This document shows, one piece after another, positions 23,037 through 31,477 of a DNA stretch of 37,265 bases (within the stretch, counting starts at the first letter, position 1; each line of letters opens with the position of its first letter). A model generated the notes under the pieces. The model saw only the letters and a program-made list of their open reading frames with translations, ran no database searches and was not told the origin of the DNA. The position numbers and the translations under genes are program-made. The stretch is from NCBI GenBank assembly GCA_002686945.1, contig NYYZ01000052.1, forward strand, positions 1 to 37,265. Direction: 5' to 3'. The DNA is from Planctomycetota bacterium (GTDB taxonomy: Bacteria; Planctomycetota; UBA1135; GCA-002686595).

Positions 23037-24464
23037 TTGCTGCCTTCCCAATCCACACGGCGCGAACTCCTACGGGCTGGAGGGAGTTCTTTGCTCGGGC
23101 TTTCTCTGGCTGATGCCCTTCGGGCCCAGGCCTGGGCCACGCCTCGCAACGGCGGGCCCGGCTGGGGCCGCGCCAAGGGTGTGATCCTTGTCTTTCTCCA
23201 GGGCGGGCCGAGCCACCTGGACCTGTGGGATCCGAAGGAGAATGTACCCGACTCCGTACGCAGCCCATTCAAAACGATTCGCTCCAAGGTGGATGGAATG
23301 GAAGTCACCGAGCTGTTGCCTCGAACAGCGGAAGTGACTGACCGACTGACATTCATTCGGTCCATGAGCTACTCACCCATTGGCTTGTTCAACCACACAG
23401 CCGCCCACTACCAGATGCTGACCGGTTACACAGCCGACAAGGTCAGCCCCTCGGGACAGCTCGACCCTCCCTCTCCCAAGGACTTCCCCAACCTGGGGGC
23501 CAATATCGCCCGCATGAAACCGCCTGAGAAGGCCATGCTGCCCTTTGTGATGATGCCACGGCCTCTTCAAGAGTCGAACGTCATCGGTAAAGCCGGCAAC
23601 GCAGGTTTCCTGGGCCGCGCTCACGATCCCTACCCCCTCTACCCCGCGGGGGACGACTTCAATGAGTCAAAGATGGACCGTATTCAGGCTGCGGCTCTGA
23701 GCCTGCGCCCGGAGCTTTCGGTCCAGCGCCTCGGACGGCGTGCAGATCTTCGCAATCAGATCAGCGCGGCAACCCCGCATCTGCAGAAGGCCATCGAAGA
23801 CATGAGCCTGGATGAGTATTTTGATCAAGCCCTCGGACTGATTCTCTCAGGCCGAGCCCGAGATGCTTTTGATCTAAGCAAGGAGCCCGATGCCCTGCGA
23901 GATCGATACGGTCGCACGACATTTGGGCAGTCCTGCCTGATGGCGCGCCGCTTCATCGAGGCCGGCACACGCTTCGTACAGATCAACTGGCCCAAGCAGG
24001 CCAACTCTGACCGCCACTCATGGGATGTGCACAAGGACTTGTTCAAGCGCATGAAGGATGACGCCGCCCCACGATTTGATCCGGGCTTTGCCACTCTGAT
24101 CGAAGACATGGATGATCGCGGCCTTCTTGAAGAGAATCTAGTGGTCGCCATTGGCGAGTTCGGGCGCAGCCCCAAGAAGGGCCTGTCTACTTCTGGCAAC
24201 GACAATGACCCAGATGGGCGCGACCACTGGCCTTACTGCTTCACCGCGGCAGTGGCAGGAGCCGGAATCAAGCGTGGACACATACACGGAGAGTCGGATT
24301 CAACGGGATCAGCACCTCTGCGCGACCCGGTGCACCCCACGGACTTACTGGCGACGATCTACCATGCTCTGGGCATCGACCCGCACACCATGGTCTTGAA
24401 TCACCTCCTTCAACCCCGAGAACTCGTGACCGGCGAACCCGTCACGGACTTGTTCGTCCGATGA
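23037..24464 (+). CDS. DUF1501 protein (planctomycete, twin-arginine-type export signal)
   Basis: 475 residues starting at TTG 23037; no in-frame ATG lies upstream near it. The N-terminus [20 protein letters not shown] is a twin-arginine-type signal. The body is DUF1501, an alkaline-phosphatase-fold relative: [46 protein letters not shown]-type and FGRSPKKG ([14 protein letters not shown]), [19 protein letters not shown] and [20 protein letters not shown]. The His/Asp positions in these motifs suggest a metal-binding active site, but no reaction is established for the family. Planctomycetes often encode DUF1501 next to DUF1549/DUF1553 cytochrome proteins, as here. The stop overlaps the start of the next gene (ATGA). 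Confidence 0.92.
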   Translation: MLPSQSTRRELLRAGGSSLLGLSLADALRAQAWATPRNGGPGWGRAKGVILVFLQGGPSHLDLWDPKENVPDSVRSPFKTIRSKVDGMEVTELLPRTAEVTDRLTFIRSMSYSPIGLFNHTAAHYQMLTGYTADKVSPSGQLDPPSPKDFPNLGANIARMKPPEKAMLPFVMMPRPLQESNVIGKAGNAGFLGRAHDPYPLYPAGDDFNESKMDRIQAAALSLRPELSVQRLGRRADLRNQISAATPHLQKAIEDMSLDEYFDQALGLILSGRARDAFDLSKEPDALRDRYGRTTFGQSCLMARRFIEAGTRFVQINWPKQANSDRHSWDVHKDLFKRMKDDAAPRFDPGFATLIEDMDDRGLLEENLVVAIGEFGRSPKKGLSTSGNDNDPDGRDHWPYCFTAAVAGAGIKRGHIHGESDSTGSAPLRDPVHPTDLLATIYHALGIDPHTMVLNHLLQPRELVTGEPVTDLFVR

Positions 24465-25873
24465 GCCTGACCCTTTTGCTCATAGGTCTGCTCAACCCTG
24501 CGCCATTGCCCGCCCAGGAGACCGGGCAGGGAAGAGTCAGCTTCGAGCGCGACATAATTCCCCTGCTTCGAACCAGTTGCCAGGGCTGCCACCAACCGGC
24601 CAAAGCCAAGGGGAAGTTGGACCTGACGCGCTACGAGACAATGATGAGATCCGAGGACCCGGTGATCATTCCCGGCAAGCCCGAAGAGAGCCTCCTGCTT
24701 GAGTTGGTCTTGCCCTTGGATGATGAGAAACCGGAGATGCCCAAGAACGAAGAACCCTTGTCGGCCAAAGAGATCGACCTCCTTCGTCGCTGGATTGCTG
24801 AGGGTGCCGTGGATGACTCGACGACCAAGCCCGGCCCATTGGTCGATTCCGAGCATCCACCGATCTACCCCTGCCTGCCTGTGGTGACGAGTGTGGCCTA
24901 CTCTCCGGACGGATCGATGCTGGCTGTAGCGGGCTGGCACGAAGTCCTGCTTTATCCAGCGCAGTACAAGGAGGGATTGCCCCTCGCGCGCCTTGTCGGT
25001 CTGTCTCCACGAATCGAGTCACTCTCCTTCTCGCCCGACGGGAAGCACCTGGCTGTTGGGTGCGGGACGCCTGGATTGGAAGGCGAACTTCAAGTGTGGG
25101 ACGTACACCGCCAGAAATTGGCCCTTTCCATGCGGGTCACCTTCGACACGCTTCGTGGCCTGAGTTGGTCTCCAGACGGATCACGCATCGCTTTTGGGTG
25201 CTCGGACAGGAGCCTGCGTGTGGTAGAGGCCAAGACGGGCAAGCAGGTGCTCTACCAGGCCACACACGAGGACTGGGTCCTCGGCACGGCCTGGTCTCTA
25301 GATGGCAAGTTTCTCGTTTCAGTCAGCCGGGACCGATCTCTGAAGCTGGTGGAGGTCGCCACGGAACAATTCATCGACAACATCACGAGCATCACGCCGG
25401 GTGCGGTAAAGGGGGGACTGATCAGTGTGCGGAGGCACCCTGATCGTGATGAACTCCTAGTAGGCGGCGCTGACGGCGTACCCAGGGCCTACAAGATGCA
25501 CCGCGAAAAGAAGCGCGTGATCGGGGATGACTACAACCTCCTGCGGGCCTACCCACCTATGCATGGACTCATTTACGGTGTCGAGTGGAGCGCGAACGGC
25601 TCCCTCGTAGCGGCGGTGAGCGGGTTGGGCAGAAAAGGGGAAGTGTGTGTTTCCAATGCAATGGACGGTACTGAGGTCTGGCGCGATGAATTCTCCTTTG
25701 GCGTCTACACACTCAGCCTGAACGCCGCAGATACGCGACTGGCCCTGGCAGGTGACGATGGGTTTGTAAGGGAATACGCCATCCAAGACGGAACCCTCAT
25801 ACGCAAGTTCCCGAGCGCCCCGGTGACGGAAAAGCAGCCCGAGCCACCCACGGCAAAGGAGACCACGCAATGA
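24461..25873 (+). CDS. Exported planctomycete cytochrome (PSCyt1-type) fused to WD40 repeats
   Basis: 470 residues with an export segment ([17 protein letters not shown]). A short heme domain follows with [20 protein letters not shown] (CQGCH, 40-44), [13 protein letters not shown], and [15 protein letters not shown] ending in a CxxCH-less '[20 protein letters not shown]' segment, the PSCyt1 domain pattern. The rest, from about residue 130, holds about seven WD40-like blades ([76 protein letters not shown]). It probably forms an extracytoplasmic complex with the neighbouring proteins. It overlaps both flanking genes by 4 bp, so the three are a strict operon. Confidence 0.92.
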   Translation: MSLTLLLIGLLNPAPLPAQETGQGRVSFERDIIPLLRTSCQGCHQPAKAKGKLDLTRYETMMRSEDPVIIPGKPEESLLLELVLPLDDEKPEMPKNEEPLSAKEIDLLRRWIAEGAVDDSTTKPGPLVDSEHPPIYPCLPVVTSVAYSPDGSMLAVAGWHEVLLYPAQYKEGLPLARLVGLSPRIESLSFSPDGKHLAVGCGTPGLEGELQVWDVHRQKLALSMRVTFDTLRGLSWSPDGSRIAFGCSDRSLRVVEAKTGKQVLYQATHEDWVLGTAWSLDGKFLVSVSRDRSLKLVEVATEQFIDNITSITPGAVKGGLISVRRHPDRDELLVGGADGVPRAYKMHREKKRVIGDDYNLLRAYPPMHGLIYGVEWSANGSLVAAVSGLGRKGEVCVSNAMDGTEVWRDEFSFGVYTLSLNAADTRLALAGDDGFVREYAIQDGTLIRKFPSAPVTEKQPEPPTAKETTQ

Positions 25874-28800
25874 GATCGCGCTTGCTCTTGCTCCTCGTGC
25901 CCACACTCTTGCTCACGATCTCCACGGCTAGTGAAGATCGCCCGGACAAGGCTACCTTCCACGCCTCCCCAGATACGGTTCACCTCTCCGGGTCCTACGA
26001 CTCCGTGCAGCTGATCCTGACTGGGAGAAGCGCAGGGGGAAATCAGGTGGACTGGACGCGTTCCGCCACGCTGATCTCCCAGCCCAATCTAGTCCAGATC
26101 GACGACAGACGGCACATCCGTCCCCTAGCCGAAGGCCAGGAGGTTCTCGTCTTCCGACAAGGCGATGCCGAAATCAAAGTCCCGATCGAGGTAACGGGTC
26201 TGAGCCATTCCCCACGAGTGAGTTTTGTGCGCGATGTGGCTCCGATCTTTAGTCGCCTCGGTTGCAATGCGGGAACCTGCCACGGTACGGCCCAGGGCAA
26301 GAACGGGTTCAAACTCTCCCTGCGCGGCTATGACGCCCTTGCAGATCACCTGGCCCTTACCAGCGACCTGGCCGGCCGCCGTGTGGACCGGGTATCCCCG
26401 AGCGCCAGTCTCTTCCTGACCAAGTCGACTTCACTCGTGCCTCATGAAGGCGGTCAAGTGCTTGATCCCAAGTCAGTTCCATACAGCCTGCTGCTTTCCT
26501 GGATTGAACAGGGAGCCGAGTTGGTGGAGACCGATCCACGCCCCGTAGCACTGCAAGTCATCCCCGAAGAAGCGACCATCCCGCTACCCGGCATGAACCA
26601 GCAATTTGCGGTCCTGGCAACATTTTCGGACGGTACTTCGCGCGATGTAACAGCGCAGGCCTTCGTGGAGACCGGTGACGCTGAAGTCCTGACTATGGAC
26701 AAGCGTGGACTCGGCACAGCCGTACGCCGTGGCGAAACAGCCATTCTCGTGCGCTATGAAGGCAACTATGCAGCCGCACGTCTTGTGGTCATGGGCGATC
26801 GGAGTGGTTGGACATACGCGGAGACTCCTGCCTTCAACTGGATTGACACCCTGGTACACGAAAAGCTTGAGACCTTGAGAAGTCAACCGGGCGAACTGTG
26901 CACTGATGCTGAGTTCCATCGAAGGGCCTCCCTAGACCTCACTGGAAAGCTGCCGGATGTCGAAGCTGCACGAGTGTTCCTCATGGATTCACGCGCCACC
27001 CAGACCAAGCGCAAGGAACTCATCGATCGCTTGCTGGGCAGTACAAACTATGTGGATCACTGGACCAATCGGTGGGCCAACCTGATGCAGGTCAACTCCA
27101 AGTACCTGGGCCAGCAGGGAGTCAATCACTGGCGAGATTGGATCAGGGCGCAGGTGGCGAGCAACACGCCTTACGACCGGTTCGTTCACGAATTGCTCAG
27201 CGCCACAGGCACCACACGCGACCACCCTCAGACCGCGTTCTGGAGAGTTCAACGCGAGCCCGACCAAGCCATGGAATCGGTGACGCAGCTCTTTCTTGGT
27301 GTTCGTTTCAACTGCAACAAGTGCCACGATCATCCCTTCGAACGCTGGACCCAGGACCAGCACTGGCAGCTTGCAGCATACCTGGCTCAAGTCACGCGCA
27401 AGCCCGTTCCAGCCATGGATGGTCACGGTCCGGACGAGAACATTGGCAACGGCAACCAGGGAGAAGTCACACACCAGCGTACCGGCCAGACTGCAGCCCT
27501 CTCCTTTCCATTTGAACACGCGGGCATGGCAGACAAGAAAGCGCCCCGCCGTGAACAGTTCGCCGCCTGGCTCACCGCCAGCGAAAACCAGTACTTCGCT
27601 CGGAACTACACCAACCGCCTGTGGGCATACCTGACGGGCACTGGCCTGATTGAGCCTATCGACGACATGCGTGCTGGCAACCCGCCCACCAATCCAGAGC
27701 TCCTCAGGCGGCTGACGAAGGAATTCACGGACAGCGGATTTGATGTACGCCACATACTGCGTCTGATTTGTCAGTCGAGGACGTATCAACTCAGCACCCA
27801 GACGAACGAGTGGAACGCCGACGACCACAGCAACTACTCCCACGCCAAGGCACGAAGGCTGCCTGCGGAAGTGCTATTTGACGCAATTTATCAAGCCACC
27901 GGTGCGACGCCTGATCTGGCTGGCCAAAGGCCCGGAACCCTGGCGGCCCAGCTCCCGGACTCTTCAACAAAGACCTCTGATGGGTTCTTGGATCTATTCG
28001 GCAGGCCACCCCGCGAGAGCATCTGCGAATGCGAACGCTCCAACACGCTTTCCCTTGGGCAGGCCCTGAATCTGGTCAATGGCCCGACCATCGCATCTGC
28101 GATCGAAGCACGAGGCAACGCCATTGAGGAGCTTGTCAAGTACGAGCCTTCAAACCAGAAGGTGCTCGAAGAACTCTACCTGCGCTTCCTTGGCCGGCCC
28201 CCCAGCGAGGAAGAAACGGTCCAGATGCAACCCTACCTGGATCCGTCGCGCCGCGCCAACCGCGATGCCTTGCCCCCAAGCGCCATCAAAGCTCTTGCAG
28301 AAAACCAGATCAGCTGGGAGAACAAGATGCGGGCACAAGCCTGGATCACGCCTCCCATTGTCGCCACCCGATCAGAGGGTAAAGGCGCATACGAAGTCAC
28401 AGGGGACGGCAGCTTCAAGGCAACTGGCGACCCACCCGAAAAGGAGCAGGTGACCTTCACCTTGGATCTTCAGGGCACGGGTTTCACTGGGCTGCGATTG
28501 GAGGCCCTGCCCCATGAATCCCTCATTGGCGGAGGACCCGGTCAGGCAGAAAATGGAAACTTCGTATTGGGCGAGATCGAGGTAGTGGCCATACCCAAGC
28601 CCGACATCCTCGCGGCACGACGCATACAACTGAGTGCTGCAACCGCCGATTTCTCCCAGGCCAGCTGGCCCGTGGCTGCGGCCATTGATGGGAACCCCGC
28701 CACCGGCTGGGCCATCATGCCAGAATTCGGCAAGCGCCATGTAGCGGTGTTTGAGGCCGCCGAGGACTTCGGAAAGGAGGATGGTATCCTCCTGGTAGTC

Positions 28801-29076
28801 ACCTTGAAGCAGCCATACGGGACGCGGCACACCCTTGGCCACGGCCGGCTCTCCGTCACACGTGGACCACGCCCTGTACGCCACCTCGGACTGACCCATG
28901 AGACCGAGATCAGCCTGTTGACCGATCCCGAAGCCCGCAGCGAGGAGCAGCTGGATCTTCTCCACCGCGCATTGTTGAAGGCCACACCAACCATGGCAGC
29001 TCAGATCCGCCTGGCAAGCGCGCGTGATCTGGCCTGGGCCCTGGCCACCAGCCCAGGTTTCCTGTTCAACCATTGA
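25870..29076 (+). CDS. Large exported DUF1549/DUF1553 planctomycete cytochrome protein
   Basis: 1068 residues with a signal peptide (LLLLLVPTLLLTISTAS). Domain order: an Ig-like (BIG2-type) segment at about 30-110; a heme-like region SRLGCNAGTCHGTAQGKNGF (CNAGTCH, 132-138); a second Ig-like segment at about 215-310; DUF1549 from about 325 (WIDTLVHEKLETL, FHRRASLDLTGKLPDVEAAR) containing FNCNKCHDHPFERWTQ (CNKCH, 482-486); DUF1553 from about 560 (REQFAAWLTASENQYFARNY, NRLWAYLTGTGLIEPIDDMR, FDVRHILRLICQSRTYQLS). A C-terminal region of about 250 residues follows. The first heme-like motif has four residues between the cysteines, which is normal for this family. The function is unproven; a role in oxidation of a polymeric or glycosidic substrate is commonly supposed. 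Confidence 0.93.
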   Translation: MRSRLLLLLVPTLLLTISTASEDRPDKATFHASPDTVHLSGSYDSVQLILTGRSAGGNQVDWTRSATLISQPNLVQIDDRRHIRPLAEGQEVLVFRQGDAEIKVPIEVTGLSHSPRVSFVRDVAPIFSRLGCNAGTCHGTAQGKNGFKLSLRGYDALADHLALTSDLAGRRVDRVSPSASLFLTKSTSLVPHEGGQVLDPKSVPYSLLLSWIEQGAELVETDPRPVALQVIPEEATIPLPGMNQQFAVLATFSDGTSRDVTAQAFVETGDAEVLTMDKRGLGTAVRRGETAILVRYEGNYAAARLVVMGDRSGWTYAETPAFNWIDTLVHEKLETLRSQPGELCTDAEFHRRASLDLTGKLPDVEAARVFLMDSRATQTKRKELIDRLLGSTNYVDHWTNRWANLMQVNSKYLGQQGVNHWRDWIRAQVASNTPYDRFVHELLSATGTTRDHPQTAFWRVQREPDQAMESVTQLFLGVRFNCNKCHDHPFERWTQDQHWQLAAYLAQVTRKPVPAMDGHGPDENIGNGNQGEVTHQRTGQTAALSFPFEHAGMADKKAPRREQFAAWLTASENQYFARNYTNRLWAYLTGTGLIEPIDDMRAGNPPTNPELLRRLTKEFTDSGFDVRHILRLICQSRTYQLSTQTNEWNADDHSNYSHAKARRLPAEVLFDAIYQATGATPDLAGQRPGTLAAQLPDSSTKTSDGFLDLFGRPPRESICECERSNTLSLGQALNLVNGPTIASAIEARGNAIEELVKYEPSNQKVLEELYLRFLGRPPSEEETVQMQPYLDPSRRANRDALPPSAIKALAENQISWENKMRAQAWITPPIVATRSEGKGAYEVTGDGSFKATGDPPEKEQVTFTLDLQGTGFTGLRLEALPHESLIGGGPGQAENGNFVLGEIEVVAIPKPDILAARRIQLSAATADFSQASWPVAAAIDGNPATGWAIMPEFGKRHVAVFEAAEDFGKEDGILLVVTLKQPYGTRHTLGHGRLSVTRGPRPVRHLGLTHETEISLLTDPEARSEEQLDLLHRALLKATPTMAAQIRLASARDLAWALATSPGFLFNH

Positions 29077-29280
29077 CAGGAAGGCCGCATCGTCCGACTT
29101 CCAATACTGCACAACTGTGCACTGATAGCAGTAACAGCCAACAGTGCGCCGGGGAGTAGAAGAGGACAAACCGGGCAAGGGCGATACCGCCCCTGACAAG
29201 CTCCCGTGTACTTGCTCACACCCGGCGCTCCGCTACCTGATAGGTCAAACGAGTGCGCCGGGTGCGAAATCCAAGCCCAT
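29077..29280. other. Intergenic region between convergent genes, with structured element at 29220-29263
   Basis: 204 bp between two convergent genes. ACCCGGCGC (29220-29228) and GCGCCGGGT (29255-29263) form a perfect 9-bp inverted repeat. Inside it ACCT (29235-29238) pairs with AGGT (29242-29245) around GAT. The 11-bp word AGTGCGCCGGG occurs at 29143-29153 and again at 29252-29262, so the CCCGGCGC arm could pair with either copy. GCAC/GTGC (29109-29112/29117-29120) forms another small hairpin. No T-run follows the main hairpin on either strand, so a classical Rho-independent terminator is not clearly shown. It may still end transcription of the convergent genes, or be a small structured RNA or a binding site. 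Confidence 0.4.
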
Positions 29281-29760
29281 CTAGCCGGACGATCCCCCCG
29301 AAACAGGATCCGGGTTGCAGACCTTGGTCTGAAAATCCTCCACAACGCCTCCATCGGTCACATAGGGGTACCCATTGACAAGAGCAGGAGTGCAGCGAAT
29401 AGATGCTCCAAAAACCCCCAGCAGCCAATACTCCGCTCGGCACTCATAGTGGTGTACCAGGATTTTCATGTCGCCCTGGGGCACGCATTTGGATCCAGGA
29501 AGTGGTACGCCCTGGCAAATCTGATGAGCCGGCGTAACTACAATCAACTGGGCACAATTGGATCCTGAGGAGATGGTAAGTCCATCGATGATAATTGACC
29601 CTCCACACCTCAGCGTGACCCCACCGAGTTCCACATCCAGGGGAATGTCGGAAGCCTGTGTGTTGGGGCACTTCAAAGCGGGTGTTTGCGAGAGTGCAGA
29701 TCCTGGCAACAACAGACTTGCGACAACACTGAGCACAAGTACAACAATCGTTCGGTTCAT
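29281..29760 (-). CDS. Small secreted cysteine-rich protein of unknown function
   Basis: 159 residues. A clear signal peptide (TIVVLVLSVVASLLLPGSAL, cleavage near SQT) precedes a mature region of about 135 residues with eight cysteines (LKCPN, LRCGG, SNCAQ, QICQG, SKCVP, YECRA, IRCTP, KVCNP), enough for four disulfides, and no free-thiol motif such as CxxC. Beta-strand-like stretches alternate with loops. I do not recognise a family. The start is well supported: AAGGAGGATCGAA precedes ATG 29760, one of the best ribosome-binding sites in the window. The even cysteine number and export signal suggest a disulfide-stabilised surface or extracellular protein. It follows the helical-repeat gene on the same strand (68 bp). 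Confidence 0.75.
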   Translation of the reverse strand: MNRTIVVLVLSVVASLLLPGSALSQTPALKCPNTQASDIPLDVELGGVTLRCGGSIIIDGLTISSGSNCAQLIVVTPAHQICQGVPLPGSKCVPQGDMKILVHHYECRAEYWLLGVFGASIRCTPALVNGYPYVTDGGVVEDFQTKVCNPDPVSGGSSG

Positions 29761-29828
29761 TTCGATCCTCCTTCTTGGTTTGATGATTCACCCATTCGGG
29801 TGTCTAAAAAGGGTCCCCCTCGCTCGGA

Positions 29829-31274
29829 TCAGTGGGATATCCCCAGCCGGTCGAGTTCGGCATGAACCCTGCTCTTGGCGCTTTCATCCAGCGTGCCCCT
29901 CTCAAGTAGGTCTTCAAACAACCGGATGGATCGCTTGAACAGGGGATCACTGCTGGCCATGTTTCTACGTGTGATATTCGTCACAGCCATAGCCGTGTAA
30001 TGAGGCGGCAAACCCGTGGGATCATCGGGAGGCAAATCAAGACTCGACTCCAACAAGCCCAGGCACTCGTCTTGGGATTTGAACTCAAGGAGCCCGCTTG
30101 CGGTGATGAGCGCCTGCCCACGCACCTTGGGTTCGGGATCGGTTTCGGCCACGCCCAGGAGAACGCTGGGATCGGACACACCAGATATCAGCAATCTCCG
30201 GAACTCAGGTTCAGACCCAGCCATGACCAGGGCGCTGTATCGCTCAAGAACAGCCTCTTGACCGCCGGCACGGTAGGAAAGGGCCAGGGCCAGGCCAAGC
30301 TCGCTCCCCTTGCTAAACTCCTGCGAGCAGTCCAGGGCCATATCCATTGGCGCCGCACTTGCCACCGCCTTCAGGACGGCAGATCGCAAGCGGGGCGGGG
30401 TGTCCTGCCCGGTCAAGAACACCCGCGCAAGACCCATGGCAAGCTGGTCCTTCCCTTGACCAAAGAGTTGCTCGAGAGCCAGACGCACCAGGAGAGGATC
30501 CTCCTGGTCACCCTGCAGGATGTCGAGCAGCAGTTGCTGATCCACCTTCGGCATGTCTTTCAAGATGTACCCAAGCAGAGTGCTGTAGAAGGGCCCGATG
30601 TCGGGGTGAAGAGCACGCAGTTCGACCACATGCCGAATGTGGCGCCCGGTCAAAAAGCGTCCCTTCTCGGTGGAAAAGGCCTCGGCCAGATGGAGCAACC
30701 GACCTCGAACAGGTTCAGTCCAAGTAGGTGCCCCCTCCAAGGCCAGAGCCACCACCGGTTCCGGATTGCCCGCCCGCAGCTTGCTTCCTGACCTCTGCCC
30801 ATGCCGATGGATCAATGAACCCAATACGAGCCCCCTCAAGGCCCCGCGCTCAGGAGCACTGGCCAAGGTCGGATCTTCTGTCAGACGCCCATTGGTCAAC
30901 AGTTCAATCGCCCGTTGCAATCGTCCGATGGGTGTGATCACTGCCAGGGTCAACTTGTTCACCCGGGCTTCTATTCCGGGTACATCTCCCCTTGTGTATT
31001 CATCAAGGGACCCCAGGGCCCGCAGGGCGGCGATCAATTCATCATCGTCAGGCATCACCTCTGGCGGTGCATCAGGGGCGGAATCCACCACTCGCAAGTG
31101 GGGTTCTGCGTCTTCAGAGAACAACAGGACTGGAGCCTGGCTCCCGGAATCCTGGTGCTCCTGAGCCGCAGCGACTATTCCAGGCTCAACATCAGACCCT
31201 GTCCACAATCCAATGGCAGCAGCTACTGCCAGAGCCAATCCAATCCACACCATCCACAGTTTGCGTTCGTTCAT
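29829..31274 (-). CDS. Membrane-anchored helical-repeat (HEAT-like) protein of unknown function
   Basis: 481 residues. One N-terminal membrane helix (WMVWIGLALAVAAAIGLW) is followed by an acidic low-complexity linker (about 25-80) and then helical pairs to the end: LLLDILQGDQEDPLLVRLAL, EQLFGQGKDQLAMGLARVF, LRSAVLKAVASAAPMDMALD, SDPSVLLGVAETDPEPKVRG. These look like HEAT/armadillo-type repeats and would make a periplasmic protein-binding scaffold. No catalytic motif is seen. The C-terminus SRVHAELDRLGISH resembles, loosely, the 'L-x-x-L-G-Y' tails of nearby proteins. AAGGAG precedes the start inside a hairpin (separate entry). It is probably expressed together with the Cys-rich gene downstream. 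Confidence 0.75.
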   Translation of the reverse strand: MNERKLWMVWIGLALAVAAAIGLWTGSDVEPGIVAAAQEHQDSGSQAPVLLFSEDAEPHLRVVDSAPDAPPEVMPDDDELIAALRALGSLDEYTRGDVPGIEARVNKLTLAVITPIGRLQRAIELLTNGRLTEDPTLASAPERGALRGLVLGSLIHRHGQRSGSKLRAGNPEPVVALALEGAPTWTEPVRGRLLHLAEAFSTEKGRFLTGRHIRHVVELRALHPDIGPFYSTLLGYILKDMPKVDQQLLLDILQGDQEDPLLVRLALEQLFGQGKDQLAMGLARVFLTGQDTPPRLRSAVLKAVASAAPMDMALDCSQEFSKGSELGLALALSYRAGGQEAVLERYSALVMAGSEPEFRRLLISGVSDPSVLLGVAETDPEPKVRGQALITASGLLEFKSQDECLGLLESSLDLPPDDPTGLPPHYTAMAVTNITRRNMASSDPLFKRSIRLFEDLLERGTLDESAKSRVHAELDRLGISH

Positions 31275-31303
31275 AGTTCTTGGGCTCCTTCAAGAGCAAG
31301 AAC
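31275..31303 (-). promoter_or_regulatory. Hairpin enclosing the ribosome-binding site of the helical-repeat gene
   Basis: On the minus strand GTTCTTG (31303-31297) and CAAGAAC (31282-31276) are perfect inverted repeats, and the inner CTC (31296-31294) can pair with GAG (31287-31285), leaving a small bulge and a 6-nt loop. The Shine-Dalgarno-like AAGGAG (31290-31285) lies in the loop and upper stem. The structure ends 1 nt before ATG 31274. Such an arrangement can limit ribosome access until the stem melts or is bound. Pairing was found by eye; stability was not computed. Confidence 0.45.
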
Positions 31304-31477
31304 GAGAACTCCCCCGTCAGGTTTCACCTCACATCTTGAAAATTCCCAGATAAGCAGGGATCCATATCCCAGACAAACCCCTCCATTCGGCTCGACAGCC
31401 TGGAAGAGGACTGACAGACCAGGGGGCTCTCATCCCAAATGAAGCCTGGCAAGGAAACCTCCACCCAATGGCAGCGA

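Noticed and set aside
26263-26283. CNAGTCH as a defective heme motif in the DUF1549/DUF1553 protein
   Set aside because: Four residues between the cysteines is the usual form in this planctomycete family, so it is not a mutation.
26989-27843. 284-codon open frame on the minus strand within the DUF1549/DUF1553 gene
   Set aside because: Complement of well-conserved motifs (CNKCHDHPFE, DUF1553) on the plus strand; Val-rich composition typical of antisense shadow frames.
29789-29802. CACCC-ATTC-GGGTG hairpin between the helical-repeat and Cys-rich genes as a terminator
   Set aside because: On the minus strand the T-run lies before, not after, the stem, so it would not terminate transcription in the direction of the genes.
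31356-31375. GGGAT/ATCCC hairpin upstream of the helical-repeat gene as a promoter or operator
   Set aside because: Five pairs with a 4-nt loop; no convincing -35/-10 pair around it, and short palindromes of this size are expected by chance.
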